From NCBI RefSeq assembly GCF_963675165.1, contig NC_087392.1, forward strand, positions 5,764,376 through 5,828,375: 64,000 nt of DNA, in the 5' to 3' direction. This document shows positions 41,066-51,200 of the stretch, in pieces. The notes below the pieces were generated by a model that saw only the letters and a list, made by a program, of their open reading frames with translations, had not been told where the DNA came from and did not search any database. Position 1 is the first letter of the stretch, and each line of letters begins with the position of its first letter. The translations under genes were made by a program, and so were the position numbers. The stretch is from Halichondria panicea. Lineage: Eukaryota > Porifera > Demospongiae > Suberitida > Halichondriidae.

Positions 41066-44000
41066 GTGTGTGTGTGAAAGTCTATTTAAGAAACCTCTTA
41101 TGAGCAACATGATAATGGTTTCAGAGACAACAGGTGATATAAACAAACACATCACTTCCCCAAGCACATCATGGACAGTACACCTCAACTAATGCATTAT
41201 TAGAGAAAACATATGCCAACACTAGCTACAGTGCACACAGTGGGACCACACTATAGGCTCTGTACACTAGCTACAGTGTACACAGTGGGACCACACTATA
41301 GGCTCTGTACACTAGCTACAGTGTACACAGTGGGACCACACTATAGGCTCTGTACACTAATCTACAAGCATGAGGTCAATTAGTCTAGCATTTCTGCTTT
41401 TGCTTTTAGAACTTTTAAGTACAGTACACATATCCCTAATGTACAGAGGATTTCAGGTTGGCTGGAAGTTAAAAGTTGATGTGCAGTCAACCCTGGCCAC
41501 CAATTACAAAAGAAACATATGGTGTATGGTCATGGTTGAGTGCACTTTCAAGTTCTAACTTCTGCCAACCAACCTGAAATCCTCTGTATAGACACAGGAC
41601 GCAGGACACAGTACATCCTGCCACTTACCTCATGTTTGCTGGCAATGTACTCCTGCAGGTGTTTGAGTTGGTTTCCCAGGCCACTCAGTGAGGACTCCTT
41701 GACTGCAATGGTGGCCTTGTATGAGGAGAGGCTTGATTCTAGTGCTCCCATTTCTTGCTGAATAGACACAATCTCTTGATCCTTGGCCATCAGTTTAGCA
41801 GCCATTTCTTGGTCTCGTGCACTAATCACATTCGCTTGTTTCTTAATGGACGTACGGAGGCCACGATTCTCCACTTGAAGCTCTTCTATCTGTAGCTTGA
41901 GGTGCTCTATTTCAATGCTATTGGACAATGTGATAATGCTGTCCTTGCGTTCAACAGATCTCGGTTTGTCTGAACTGGATTTCCTCGACTGATTCACTTT
42001 CATAGCACGGTTCAATAGTTCAACTCGACGCTCGAATGAAGGACTAGGGAACTGTAGCATTAGCTCTGTAACCATGGTTACAATCTGTGCACTGGTTGGT
42101 CGTAACTCAGGGACCTTACTGAGACAATGCAATGCAAGGCTGGCCAGAGGGTGCTCTGTATTCACTCCGTCCAATGGGTGGTCAGCATTGGGGTCACATG
42201 ATAGGCTCTCAGGATACTTGCCACTCAAAATGTGTACAACGAGAGCACCAAATGCAAAGCAATCGATCTTGGTGGATAGTTTAGCAGAGTCTAGCAATAG
42301 CTCGGGTGCAAGGTGCGCTAGTGCTCCCACTCTTTTCCTCTCAGCTGGTGATAACTGGAGTACAAAAGGGATGGCAATATCAGACAGTTTAGCCGTCATA
42401 TCCCCAGTGAGTAGTACATTATTAGCACACAACTCTCCGTGTGATATGTTGGGGTCCAGAGAGTGGAGGTAGGCCAGGGCCAGGGACACATCCCTCAGTA
42501 GGGAGTAATGTATCTCATCAGGGAGCCGATTGTAGACCTTGAGAACCTGGTCCAGGGTTATTGGTAGTAGCTCAGTGACTAATGCCACACTGGCTGGTGT
42601 CTTATAGGAGAGACCTAGGAATAGGACTATGTGTGGATGCCTCAGAGTGAATATCTTGGAACAATAATCTGCATAGCGTTGGATCACATCATGAGAGGCT
42701 GTAGCATTCAATAAACTCTTATCAATCTGCTTGACAGTGCAAGGTAGGCCAGCCAGGCTCCCAGTGCAGGCCTTGGAATAGTAGAAACATCCATGCGTTG
42801 TATCCTCGCAAGAGAAGTCCACTCCTTCAATCTTGTACACAGTCAAAGGACACTCCATAACTAGCTACTAGTGCAGTGTAGCTAGCTATTCACACCAATC
42901 TCTATAAGATCACTAGTACTAATTGCATTAAATGCAGGAAATGACTTGAGCATAGTGGGTTGAGCTAATGCTGTGGTAGATAATGGGATATACAATACAT
43001 GTACTTACAATGAAGTGCAGCCAACCGTGAACACCTCATTCACACACCACTGGTTTAATATTATTGGCTGCACTTCAACTCCATAAAAGTAGCAACCTGA
43101 GAAATCCTCTCTTATACCAAAAAGGGAAAGTTGGGTCATCACCCGGTTCGAAGTTTCACAGAAACCGGGTGACGCCCCAACTTGATTATTTACTTGAGAG
43201 TATGATGCATTCAAAAGTTAGGGAAATTACTTTAAAGAAATGAAGAAAAGTCCCCCAAGAGGGAATCGAACCCATGCCTTATCTATCATACAATAATAAT
43301 GATCTACGAAGCCACCACCCTAACCACTAAGCCACTCCCAGAGGTTTAGGGTTTTAGGCTAATTATCTAAATATTATTGTGGTTTTGCTGTTAGGCAATT
43401 CTCTGTTGCAAGTGCACTAATAAAGTATTGCCACATTCCTGCCATCATAATTATTATAGTGTGTCCTGCATGTACCGTTTTATCATGAGCTCCTGATATA
43501 AGTAACTCTCCTCTTTGCTTGAGTGCCCACACTGACCCACTGTGACCATGCAATGACCTGCACACACACACACACACCACTCAGTGATTATAGTGTGGAG
43601 CACAACTAGCCCACCTCTCACACACACCAGTCCTAGTGTTCCATATCTGAACAGGAATTGAAACTGATCAATAAACTATCAAAATACACAATCATGGTTT
43701 GTACACACACACAAGGAGAGGGGGGCTCCTATAATCAATACCTTGATGGTGTGATCACCAGAACCACTGATAACAAAACTCTTGCCATAGAAGCATACAC
43801 TCCAGACAGACCTCTGTGTAGGGAAACACATTATAGTAGGCTAGCTATACAATGTATTGGTTTAACTCACGGAATGACCCATCCATTTACTAATACACTC
43901 TCCAGTGGACACCTTCCACAACCTGTGTACAGGAGGAGAGCTAGGAACAATGAATAGTCTACTGTACCTTACACTCTTGTCAGTACCTCCTGCTACTAGA

Positions 44001-44315
44001 TAATCGTCCCTCAGTTGAACACACAACATTCTGTGGACATGTGTTGTAGACTATAGACTACTTATTATGATTATGAGGTCTTACTTGCTTGAGTGCTCTA
44101 GAGCTCTGCTAGTACACACTCCACGTGCCCAGTTCTTGCGCAGACGAAGATCATTCAAATAGAGATCCTTCCAAGAGATGCAGTTGGTTAGTGGGAGACC
44201 TGCACACACTATGAGCACTGCAGACCAGAGGAATAGACTCACCCATTGACCTCTGGCACACTTTGACCTTCCATACACACTCAGTGCTGCACACTAGCCT
44301 CCAAGCATTAGACAC

Positions 44316-44358
<43 letters not shown>

Positions 44359-45331
44359 TAGAGCTCATAAAAATGAGAGACTAACGTACAAGGCAGCAGC
44401 TCCGAAGAATATCCTTGGCTGGTACATAGGTCATCACCTTGATAACCAGTTCCTCGGGGAGGTGGGCCACAAAGTCTCTGAACTGTCGAGACTGCAAAGA
44501 CAATTATTGTAATCTCACACAGTATTAATAGTACCATTAGGAGGGTTGCTAGTGTGTAGAGCTCTTGACTGTCCAGACTAGACACCACTAACTGCAGCAC
44601 TTCTTGTGCCTGCCAGTCTGCAAGCGAGAATATTAGCATACACATACGCCCACGCATTGGGTACCTTGTGGAAGCTCTCTAAACCAGGTTACAAAGTGTA
44701 GCACTTGTGAAGGTAAGGTCTCCTGCTATAGTGTGTGTGTATGTGGATAAAACGTTGGTCTTCCATATACAGGAGCTCACCATGTCAGAGGGGATTGTTC
44801 TGTAAAGGAGGCACAATAGTTTCACAGAGGACAGATGTTTTGATAAGTACCTTCTTAAACAGAGTGGGGGGTCAAAGTCCATATGACGCCTGGCTGGTGT
44901 TTGGACTCGTGATGTGTTGTGTGTGATGAGTTGTGTGGGTGTGTGTGGAGAGGAGAGTGGGCGAGATAATCTGTGTGGTGTATTACTGTTACAATGCATG
45001 GACATACTGTATGTACCTTGTGCATGGCCTTGGTGGCGGGTTTAACTGCAACTAGATAATAACAGGTTCGTTATCATGAATGGTACACTGACTGTGGTGG
45101 TACCTGTGGTGTTGTATTGATGGCAGTACTGGTGGCCCTATACAACATCTTGTTCTGTGCATGTTGTTCATTATTATGTGCTATAGGGTAGAGGCACACA
45201 CACACACACACACCTGAGGAATGGTTGATCTAGCCAGTCTAGAGCTGACCTCCCTACTAGCTGGAGTGGAGAGAGGGGATCTGTGTAACATGCTCAGTAG
45301 GTCCCTGTGTCCTACACCCTCCAGTGCCTGC
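37878..45331 (-). CDS. F-box/WD40 repeat protein, probable SCF ubiquitin-ligase receptor (5' end incomplete)
   Basis: Exons descend from about 45331: Ser/Thr/Pro-rich N-terminal pieces, DWQAQEVLQLVVSSLDSQEL (near 44600), RQFRDFVAHLPEELVIKVMT and YVPAKDILRSCCLV (F-box, 44390-44490), then VSNAWRLVCSTECVWKVKVC. WD blades are YLVAGGTDKS, SVWSVCFYGKSFVISGSGDH and SLHGHSGSVWALKQRGELLI (43476-43560), which ends SGAHDKT. After a 4.1-kb intron (39384-43475) it resumes AVLWDIRGCVLSKRLLGHGG, then SIRQWCVKSGECVRV, TILSGGQDGVIKYWDIKR and SAHQSSSIKLWDFHPTQH, TAG at 37880-37878. Both edges of the large intron are phase 0, so HDKT|AVLWD joins as a WD blade. I do not assign a named FBXW orthologue. The first coding exon was not found. 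Confidence 0.85.
38070..38410. repeat. Family M minisatellite in the F-box gene
   Basis: About eight units with ACAGTGGGACCACACTATAG, GCTCCGTACACTAC and GCATGT. Its reverse complement is the core of the SREBF array at 32510-33345. Relative to its host gene it has the same orientation as there. Confidence 0.85.
38440..38640. mobile_element. Family P element, short copy
   Basis: Carries TTTTCTGATAGCTTAGAAAT at one side and AGGTCTCTTTCTAAGCTC at the other, with TGGTCCAAGGCTGAAAA inside as in the other copies. Confidence 0.5.
39380..39475. repeat. Triplicated acceptor at the end of the big F-box-gene intron
   Basis: On the coding strand GTCCCCCTCATGCAG|GCTGT occurs three times with 33-bp spacing. 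The last copy is the true exon start (GCTGTGTTGTGGGAT, coding AVLWD). Confidence 0.88.
39644..42858 (-). CDS. Pseudokinase-coiled coil-Kelch fusion protein, nested in an intron (3 exons)
   Basis: Exons 42858-41629, 40987-40735 and 40386-39644 total 741 codons. Residues about 1-270 are a TKL-like kinase fold: LRHPHIVLFLGL, a lysine in TVKQ, HGELCANNVLL where active kinases have HRD, SDIA where they have DFG, and HLAPELL for APE. Catalytic Asp to Glu and a changed DFG suggest little or no activity, although the DFG-position Asp and a second Asn remain. A coiled coil follows (IEIEHLKLQIEELQVENRGL, then EMAAKLMAKDQEIVSIQQEM). The C-terminal half has five Gly-Gly blades (LTLVGG, LIACGG, CYLLGG, LVAVGG, LALIGG), a Kelch propeller. 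The stop is TAA at 39646-39644. It lies wholly in the 39384-43475 intron of the F-box gene, same strand. Confidence 0.9.
40425..40715. repeat. About 27-bp minisatellite in the pseudokinase-Kelch gene
   Basis: Eleven copies of GGTCAATATAGTGGCGGGAT followed by AGTACACT, with GCAGG variants and two shortened units. It fills most of intron 2. Confidence 0.92.
41015..41078. repeat. (GT)n microsatellite
   Basis: Dinucleotide run of about 60 bp in intron 1 of the pseudokinase-Kelch gene, with one break near the end. Confidence 0.95.
41225..41362. repeat. Family M minisatellite, third locus
   Basis: Three units of TAGCTACAGTGTACACAGTG, GGACCACACTATAGGCTCTG and TACAC. It is nearly identical to the reverse complement of the SREBF array, and in sense orientation relative to the pseudokinase-Kelch gene. 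Confidence 0.85.
43013..43079. repeat. Short inverted-repeat hairpin
   Basis: GAAGTGCAGCCAA and TTGGCTGCACTTC lie at the two ends of about 67 bp. Probably a very small MITE remnant in the F-box-gene intron. Confidence 0.6.
43128..43186. repeat. Second inverted-repeat hairpin
   Basis: AGTTGGGTCATCACCCGGTT and AACCGGGTGACGCCCCAACT pair around a 13-bp loop. It lies just beside the previous hairpin. Confidence 0.65.
43251..43344 (-). tRNA. tRNA-like sequence, probably a tRNA-derived SINE or pseudo-tRNA
   Basis: On the minus strand TGGCTTAGTGGTTAGG matches a pol III A box, and about 50 bp on GGGTTCGATTCCC matches a B box and T-arm. The outer 7-bp stem (CCTCTGG with TTGGGGG) is mostly G-U pairs, and the anticodon arm does not form a standard seven-base loop. 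A short ATCAT...ATGAT hairpin occupies the expected anticodon/variable region. It lies upstream of the nested gene, inside the same large intron. I cannot name an anticodon. Confidence 0.4.
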
Positions 45332-45814
45332 AGTAGGGACATGCACTAGTATAGTACTGCATAGGTACAAACAGTGCATGGTGCATGTGTAGGTAGAGTC
45401 TATTGTGTTGAGTTTGACCTTCATAAAGTTGTCATAACTTTGTCATACTTTCAAAGTTTCATATACCATTCGAATCCTTGTTAAAAAGCGCTTCTATCTA
45501 CATGCTGTAGAGCTGGTAAGCTCCAACCAGCTAAAAGTTAGCATTTTCCATGTAGAAGTCCCAGGCATACTTGTCCACCACATAAAATAATGAAGCCATA
45601 ATCGACCACATAACTTCCGTGGTTGATCTCAACGCAAATAGACTTTAGTACTAACTGTTGTGAAGAGGTACAAACACTTACTGTCCAGAGATATGACAAA
45701 TGATGTAGTGAGCAACGAATCACCAGCGCTTGCAATAAAGCACACACCTGTAATGAAAAGTACAACAATAGACCATTTGTACAGGGCATATACATTAAAT
45801 AGCCTAGAGCTATT
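45332..45814. other. Upstream region of the F-box gene
   Basis: The first coding exon should lie here or beyond. A possible minus-strand exon between CATTACAG (about 45750) and ACA|GTAAGT (about 45685) could read VCFIASAGDSLLTTSFVISL, but I could not link it to the next exon. Otherwise unassigned. Confidence 0.3.
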
Positions 45815-46155
45815 CTAGACTGGAAACCACTCCCTTCGCTTCTGGGCTCTGGGGACTGGCAAGTTTCCGTGTTGAGAGTTGTCCTGTTGGAATGCAATTA
45901 GAACAAACCACAAAATGCGTAATTCGTGGGTGATATTAGTTCAGCCTCGATAACAGACCGCCAGTGAATGTACTTATACTCGAGGCCTGTAATATTTTGT
46001 GCAGTAATAGTTAGCGTGTGGGCGGTGGCACATGAGTATTAGTGACGTATACATTCTTGTGGCAGCGTGACATTCCTCACGCACTGGGACAACTCTCAAC
46101 ACGGCAACTTGCCAGTCCCTTTCTCCCGAGAGAAGGGGAGTGGTTTCCAGTCTAG
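45815..46155. mobile_element. 341-bp inverted-repeat element with 7-11-bp target duplication
   Basis: The left end is CTAGACTGGAAACCACTCCC; the right end is its reverse complement. The arms continue about 70 bp, including ACTGGCAAGTT and CGTGTTGAGAGTTGTCC. TAGAGCTATT lies on both outer sides; because it overlaps the ends, the duplication is 7-11 bp. That size suits a hAT or Mutator-like element. A degenerate TAGCCTCGAT hairpin lies in its interior (about 45940-45985). Confidence 0.75.
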
Positions 46156-46499
46156 AGCTATTCATGGCTCTGCATAGTGTTCCTCACGTACAGGCTGAGT
46201 GTGTGTGGAGCCCAACCATACAGAGAGGTGGTCCTTGGCTTGCTCATAGCTCAGACTAGTGGCCCTGGTCCGGTATCTCCTGTAACTAGCACACTCAAAC
46301 ACCTCCATTGCTTGTCTTCTTGCTTCTTAGCAGCCACGCCCCCCTTGGTTGCTAGCTCAAAAAAGGCGGCTATTATTTATGAGTCTGCTCTAGTAATAGC
46401 CTCGATTACATGTACACTAGAAGATAGAGGGCGTGGCTTTTTAGAAAAGACTGAAGTGTAGTATGTGCACATTGTGTAGTACAGCTTACAGTGCTAGTG
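46156..46499. other. Region upstream of TRMT13
   Basis: Presumed promoter of TRMT13, and possibly the 5' end of the F-box gene on the other strand. A 94-codon plus-strand frame at 46177-46461 has no recognisable family. No clear motif found. Confidence 0.35.
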
Positions 46500-47788
46500 A
46501 TGGCTGCTGCAGTAGGGACTGGGCGGTGTGCCTATGTTGTGGAGAGGAGAGGTCGCTATTGTCGAATGGTTCCCGCCACTGGTAGCCTTTATTGTGGGGA
46601 ACATCTGATACACGACACAGCAGGGCAGCAAGTGAGTCTAGGAAACTAGCTTGGCTACATGTAAATGTACACACACTTCTCTCTGCAGGCAAGGGTTAGG
46701 GTTCGCTGTCCTCTGGACCCCTCACACACTATCTATGAAGACCAACTCTCGAAACATGTTCGGAGATGTAATGCTGCCAAGAAACCACGTCCAACCTGTT
46801 ACAGAGACGGTGTGAATTGTGTGCAAGGTATTGTAGACCCCGTCAGTGTGTCATTGTCTGACTGTGTGGAAGCTAGACTAACAGAGCTTTGTGAGCGCGT
46901 CAATACCATCTACCAGGCAGAGTAAGTGCCACACCCCACTTCCCTGTATCCCCTATTACCCCCTCCTGATCCCTGCATACATGTAGGTGTGTTGGAGAAA
47001 ATATTATTACAGAGCAAGTGCTAACTCATTCTTCAATGGAAGTTGACCTCCGTGACCTCTCTAACAGTCCGGTAGCGCGCAAACACCTGACGCAGCAATC
47101 CTCGATTGTTGGCCATTTGGATCGACTCTCTCTTCTTGCTTCCAAGGACACAGCATATATTGAGTTTGGAGCAGGTCGGGGAAAACTGTCAGAGAAGATA
47201 ATAGCAGCTCTTGCAAATCCTAGCAATGTTCATCTGGTGTTGGTGGATAGGTCTAGTTGTCGACGTAAAGCTGATGGTGCATTGCGCACTCTTTCATTGG
47301 AGGGTGCCACGTATCACAGACTCCTCATGGACATACAAGACTTTGATCTAGGAGCATTGGAGGTGTTAAACTCTGTACAGTCAGTGGTAGGAGTGAGCAA
47401 GCATTTGTGTGGTGTTGCTACTGACCTTGCATTGCGTTGTCTTGTTCAAGGAAGGACTGCCAAGTTTAGTGGAGCTTTGATTGCTCTTTGTTGTCACCAC
47501 CGAGCAACCTGGAGTCAGCTAGCAGGACGCGAGTATCTGATACAGCTTGGATTCAGCCCAGAAGACTTTGTATTGTTAAGTCACATGACTAGTTGGGCTG
47601 TGTGTGGTGTGCGCTCAGAGCAGGCCGGATATGTGCCTCACAAGAACGAACTAATCGGTATCATGTGTAAGAGAATAGTGGATTACGCTCGATTGAAGTA
47701 CCTACGAGACAATGGCCTCTCTGCTCAGTTGCTGTATTATGTGACTAGGGACACTTGTCTAGAGAATGTACTTATGCTTGTACAATGA
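46500..47788 (+). CDS. TRMT13: tRNA 2'-O-methyltransferase TRM13 (3 exons)
   Basis: TRM13 methylates the ribose at position 4 of some tRNAs. Exons 46500-46631, 46689-46921 and 46987-47788 give 388 residues. Exon 1 holds a zinc-finger-like CCCH segment (GRCAYVVERRGRYCRMVPAT then GSLYCGEHL); exon 2 has a second (RCPLDPSHTIYEDQLSKHVR then RCN). Exon 3 contains the methyltransferase core: DTAYIEFGAGRGKLSEKI (AdoMet loop), LVLVDRSSCRRKAD, and GVSKHLCGVATDLALRCL, the family signature with its cysteine. It ends YYVTRDTCLENVLMLVQ, TGA. Length is close to but somewhat shorter than the vertebrate protein. Confidence 0.95.
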
Positions 47789-47870
47789 TATAATTATATA
47801 ATTATGCTTGTGTTGTAAACTGTAAATGACTGCTGAAGGTTGCACCCCCGCCCACTAGTAGTAGACTAGC

Positions 47871-47945
47871 TAGCCTCAATCCCAGGCCGAGTTTTCGCTT
47901 TTATAACGGTTATAAAAGCGAAAACTCGGCCTGGGATCGAGGCTA
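47871..47945. mobile_element. Near-perfect 75-bp hairpin of the TAGCCTCGAT family
   Basis: TAGCCTCAATCCCAGGCCG, then AGTTTTCGCTTTTATAA, is followed by its reverse complement with a two-base loop and one mismatch. It lies 83 bp past TRMT13. It is a solo pair of terminal repeats of the element at 30891-31454, or a related MITE. Confidence 0.8.
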
Positions 47946-48008
47946 GTACCGGTAGTAAGAGAATAACCCCGCCCACTTAGATGCAAAGGGAAAGTGCTAT
48001 ATGCTACT
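47946..48008. other. Gene-to-subtelomere transition
   Basis: Short unique link between the TRMT13 3' flank and the first subtelomeric repeat unit. Confidence 0.4.
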
Positions 48009-49083
48009 GGAGTACCACCATACAATGGACCAACCAACCACTCCTGCCACTTGAACAGGAGGAGACCTCCATTGAGTGCTACCTATTCCAGTGGGTAAGT
48101 TACTGTGTGTTAATTATAAAATAACTTTGAGCTTTTGTGCATGGCAGGTGGCCCATTATCTTTGTATCTAGGTTAGTACTGATTAGAGCTTTGTACAGTT
48201 GGGATCATGCCTCAGGGTGATGTAGAGCCTGTGCTAGGCCCTGCCTTAGGGACTAGCTGTGACCCTGTTGACCTGTTGTATGATTAGCAAGTTGAGCGTC
48301 TTAAGCGATCCTTACCTTTGGGAAAACTTGACAGTATAGCCTCTGTTCGATTTCTAGATTCCTTGCTTTTGGGATCCTGCCATCGCGTTGCGGTATCGGT
48401 AGCCCTAAAGGCATAGGATTTAGAAATCGGAACAGCTGCCCAGTGGGGGCGCAATGACACTTACTGGTGATTGGACAGGAATGATGCAGGATAGCTACGT
48501 TGTCATGACCCGATCGTACCGAGCATGCCACACGTCCTAGCACAGGTTCTATGTTGCTCTGAGACATGATACCTTACTGTTCACTGATCCATTTAGTTAC
48601 CTTGTTCTGTACTCTCTAGGGGTGTACGGTAATTAGGGTGGGGCGAGTGTATGCTGTGCTTATGCTTGTAGCTGTGTGGTGTATCGGTGACTATTCTATA
48701 TCCCTCTCTCTCTCTTCATGTGCAACGGAGGAGTACCACCATACAATGGACCAACCAACCACTCCATCATCCTGCCACTTGAACAGGAGGAGACCTCCAT
48801 TGAGTGCTACCTATTCCAGTGGGTAAGTTACTGTGTGTTAATTATTAAATAGCTTTGAGCTTGTGTGCATGGCAGGTGGCCCATTATCTTTGTATCTAGG
48901 TTAGTACTGATTAGAGCTTTGTACAGTTGGGATCATGCCTCAGGGTGATGTAGAGCCTGTGCTAGGCCCTGCCTTAGGGACTAGCTGTGACCCGGTTGAC
49001 CTGTTGTATGATTAGCAAGTCGAGCGTCTTAAGCGATCCTTACCTTTGGGAAAACTTGACAGTATAGCCTCTGTTTGATTTCA
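48009..49083. repeat. Subtelomeric repeat S1, first block
   Basis: One full unit (about 720 bp) and half of another. Each begins GTACCACCATACAATGGACC, includes GAGTGCTACCTATTCCAGTG then GGTAAGTTACTG (donor-like), and a central part with CATGCCTCAGGGTGATGTAG. The second stops after GACAGTATAGCCTCTGTTTG. Short open frames on both strands recur only because the units are alike. Three more units lie at 56515-58545. Confidence 0.88.
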
Positions 49084-49411
49084 TGATCAGCTGTCTGTGA
49101 GGTCCACCTATAAATACAAATAATTATTAATGATTATAAACACATAAGTACATTATTATTCCTGTCACCTATATTGTTTTGAGCATGCAAGCTCTTGTCG
49201 TCAGTGCGAGTATGGATCATGGTGTCGATTGTACTAGTACTCTCTGATTCTCCACTATCCACTAAACACTTCCTTGAGCACATCCATATCCATGCTGGAT
49301 AATTATGCAGCGCAGCTCAATCAGAGGTTCAAGGTTGTTGTAAACAAGTAGTCTAGCCACGCCCTCCCCAAGCAATTGTACAACCCCAAACCCTAAGCTA
49401 GCTAGCTAGCT
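49084..49411. other. Flank upstream of NFU1
   Basis: AT-rich, unique. Presumed NFU1 promoter; no motif assigned. Confidence 0.35.
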
Positions 49412-50504
49412 ATGTCTCTGATGAGTGGACTCTGGAGACTGCCAAGACATGGTATGAATAGCTAGCTATAAGTATGTTCCTTGTACCTGACCTACACATA
49501 CAAGTACAGGTGTCGTGTATCAGCCTACCTCCTACCGTACATATGTACATACAGGTGTCAATGTGTGGACTCGTGGGATGTTTGTGCAAGTGCAGTCGAC
49601 TCCAAACCCTAACAGTATGAAGTTTGTTCCTGGTGTGTCTGTGTTAGGTGGTGGTAATACTAGGGACATCCCCACACCAGCCACTGCTAACAGCTCTCCG
49701 CTTGCCCAACAATTATTCAGGATCCATGGGGTTAAAGCTATCTTCCTGGGCAGTGACTTTGTCACTATCACCAAGGTATATGTCTAGATCTACATGTTAA
49801 CATAGCCGTGTGTGTCTACATACCTCACAACCATTCAGGTTAATGATGGAGTTGAGTGGCAAGTCCTTAAGCCTGAAGTGTTTGCTACCATTATGGACTT
49901 CTTTGCATCTGGTGTGCCCGTTGTGAGTGAAGAAGATGAGAACCAACTTGAACAACTAGGTACACACAACACGACCCCCCCCCTGTGTGTGTGTGCATAA
50001 TGACCCCCCTGTGTGTGTGTCATGACCCCCTGTATCTACTAGACGGAGAGGAGGACAATGAGACGGTGGCCATGATCAAAGAGTTGCTCAACACCAGGAT
50101 TAGACCCACAGTACAGGAAGATGGGGGAGATATTGTATACAAGGGATTCCAAGATGGTGTTGTCAAACTTAAATTACAGGTGATTTTATGTCTACCAGTT
50201 GCTACGGTGTTATGTGTGTGTGTGTTATGTGTGTGTGTGTGTATGCAGGGTGCATGTACCAGCTGCCCTAGCTCTGTAGTTACACTCAAGATGGGTGTAC
50301 AGAACATGCTTCAGTTCTATGTACCAGAAGTGAGGGAAGTGGAACAGGTAATCATAACACACTCTGTGGTGTGGCTGACCATCACTATGCTTGCAGGTAT
50401 TGGACGAAGAAGACAATCTAAGTGAAGCAGTCTTTGAACAAATGGAACACAAACTGGATACCACTAAACATATAATGTACTTGCTGTTATTTTTATGCAC
50501 ATGA
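49412..50504 (+). CDS. NFU1: Mitochondrial iron-sulfur cluster scaffold NFU1 (6 exons)
   Basis: NFU1 passes [4Fe-4S] clusters to lipoate synthase and complex I/II. Exons 49412-49451, 49555-49775, 49839-49959, 50043-50179, 50249-50347 and 50397-50504 total 242 codons (241 residues). The short N-terminus ([14 protein letters not shown]) fits a mitochondrial presequence. The Nfu_N domain reads [14 protein letters not shown] and [20 protein letters not shown]; the NifU-like domain has [20 protein letters not shown] and [20 protein letters not shown] with the C-x-x-C ligand, then [19 protein letters not shown]. The last exon may instead splice to a piece at 50532 (ASQIAHLIRDYKKQ). It is the last recognisable gene before the telomere, flanked by repeat S1. 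Confidence 0.94.
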
Positions 50505-51200
50505 CTGTGTGCGTGCATGTGTACTGTGCAGGCCTCCCAGATTGCCCACCTTATTCGTGACTATAAAAAGCAGAGAAAAATTGAACCTGTGGACATTATA
50601 ATTATGATGGCAGTAGCTGCACAGAGCTGCATGCCTTAATAGTATTTGTGTCATCATGCATGTCACTTGGTTAAACAATTCTAAGGTAATAGGGAACTGC
50701 TATGGCTGCCTACATGTACTTCATGCAAAATATAGTTGTCGCGCATGTCATGATAGCTAGAGCACATGTCATTTGCAGCGACAAGACAAAGAGAGAGCAA
50801 GACGAGGTGTGCCTGCGGCAGTGCCGGCTGTCTCCTTGTACGTCGGTCATCTTTTGGTGAGTGCTATACTGTACCCTATAGCTAGCAAGGTGGTAGTTGG
50901 ATATTAATAGTGACAGCCTTGTGTTAAAGTAGCTCTGTGTATACTGTCCTGTTCTCTCATGTCTTACTCACAGATAACTACTCAACGCTGCACATCAATC
51001 GCTCTCATAATTTTATTGTCATTTCATCTTTTATGGGGGACGCCCCACTCTTAATTTTTATCACTGAATGGCTGCTGACGTACGAGAGCACTACAAGATA
51101 CGACAGGAAAGGGTCAGTATAATAATTACGTATTGTCCCATGCATAGTGATGTAGTGTACTATCTGTTACTTCCTCTGGTATTCAGCCCCTTATAACTGA
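50505..51200. other. Region between NFU1 and the S2 array
   Basis: Two candidate plus-strand exons: ASQIAHLIRDYKKQRKIEP at about 50532, after TGTGCAG, and RQDKERARRGVPAAVPAVSL (about 50779-50859, between TTTGCAG and GTGAGT). They could be alternative NFU1 3' exons or a gene remnant. No family is recognised. Confidence 0.3.

Noticed and set aside
43251-43344. Functional tRNA-Tyr or tRNA-Arg
   Set aside because: No proper seven-base anticodon loop with U33 before a plausible anticodon, and the acceptor stem is mostly G-U.
37878-45331. Splitting the WD40 exons into two separate genes around the Kelch gene
   Set aside because: The exon edges at 39383 and 43476 are both phase 0 and complete one WD blade (HDKT|AVLWD); neither half has its own start or stop there.
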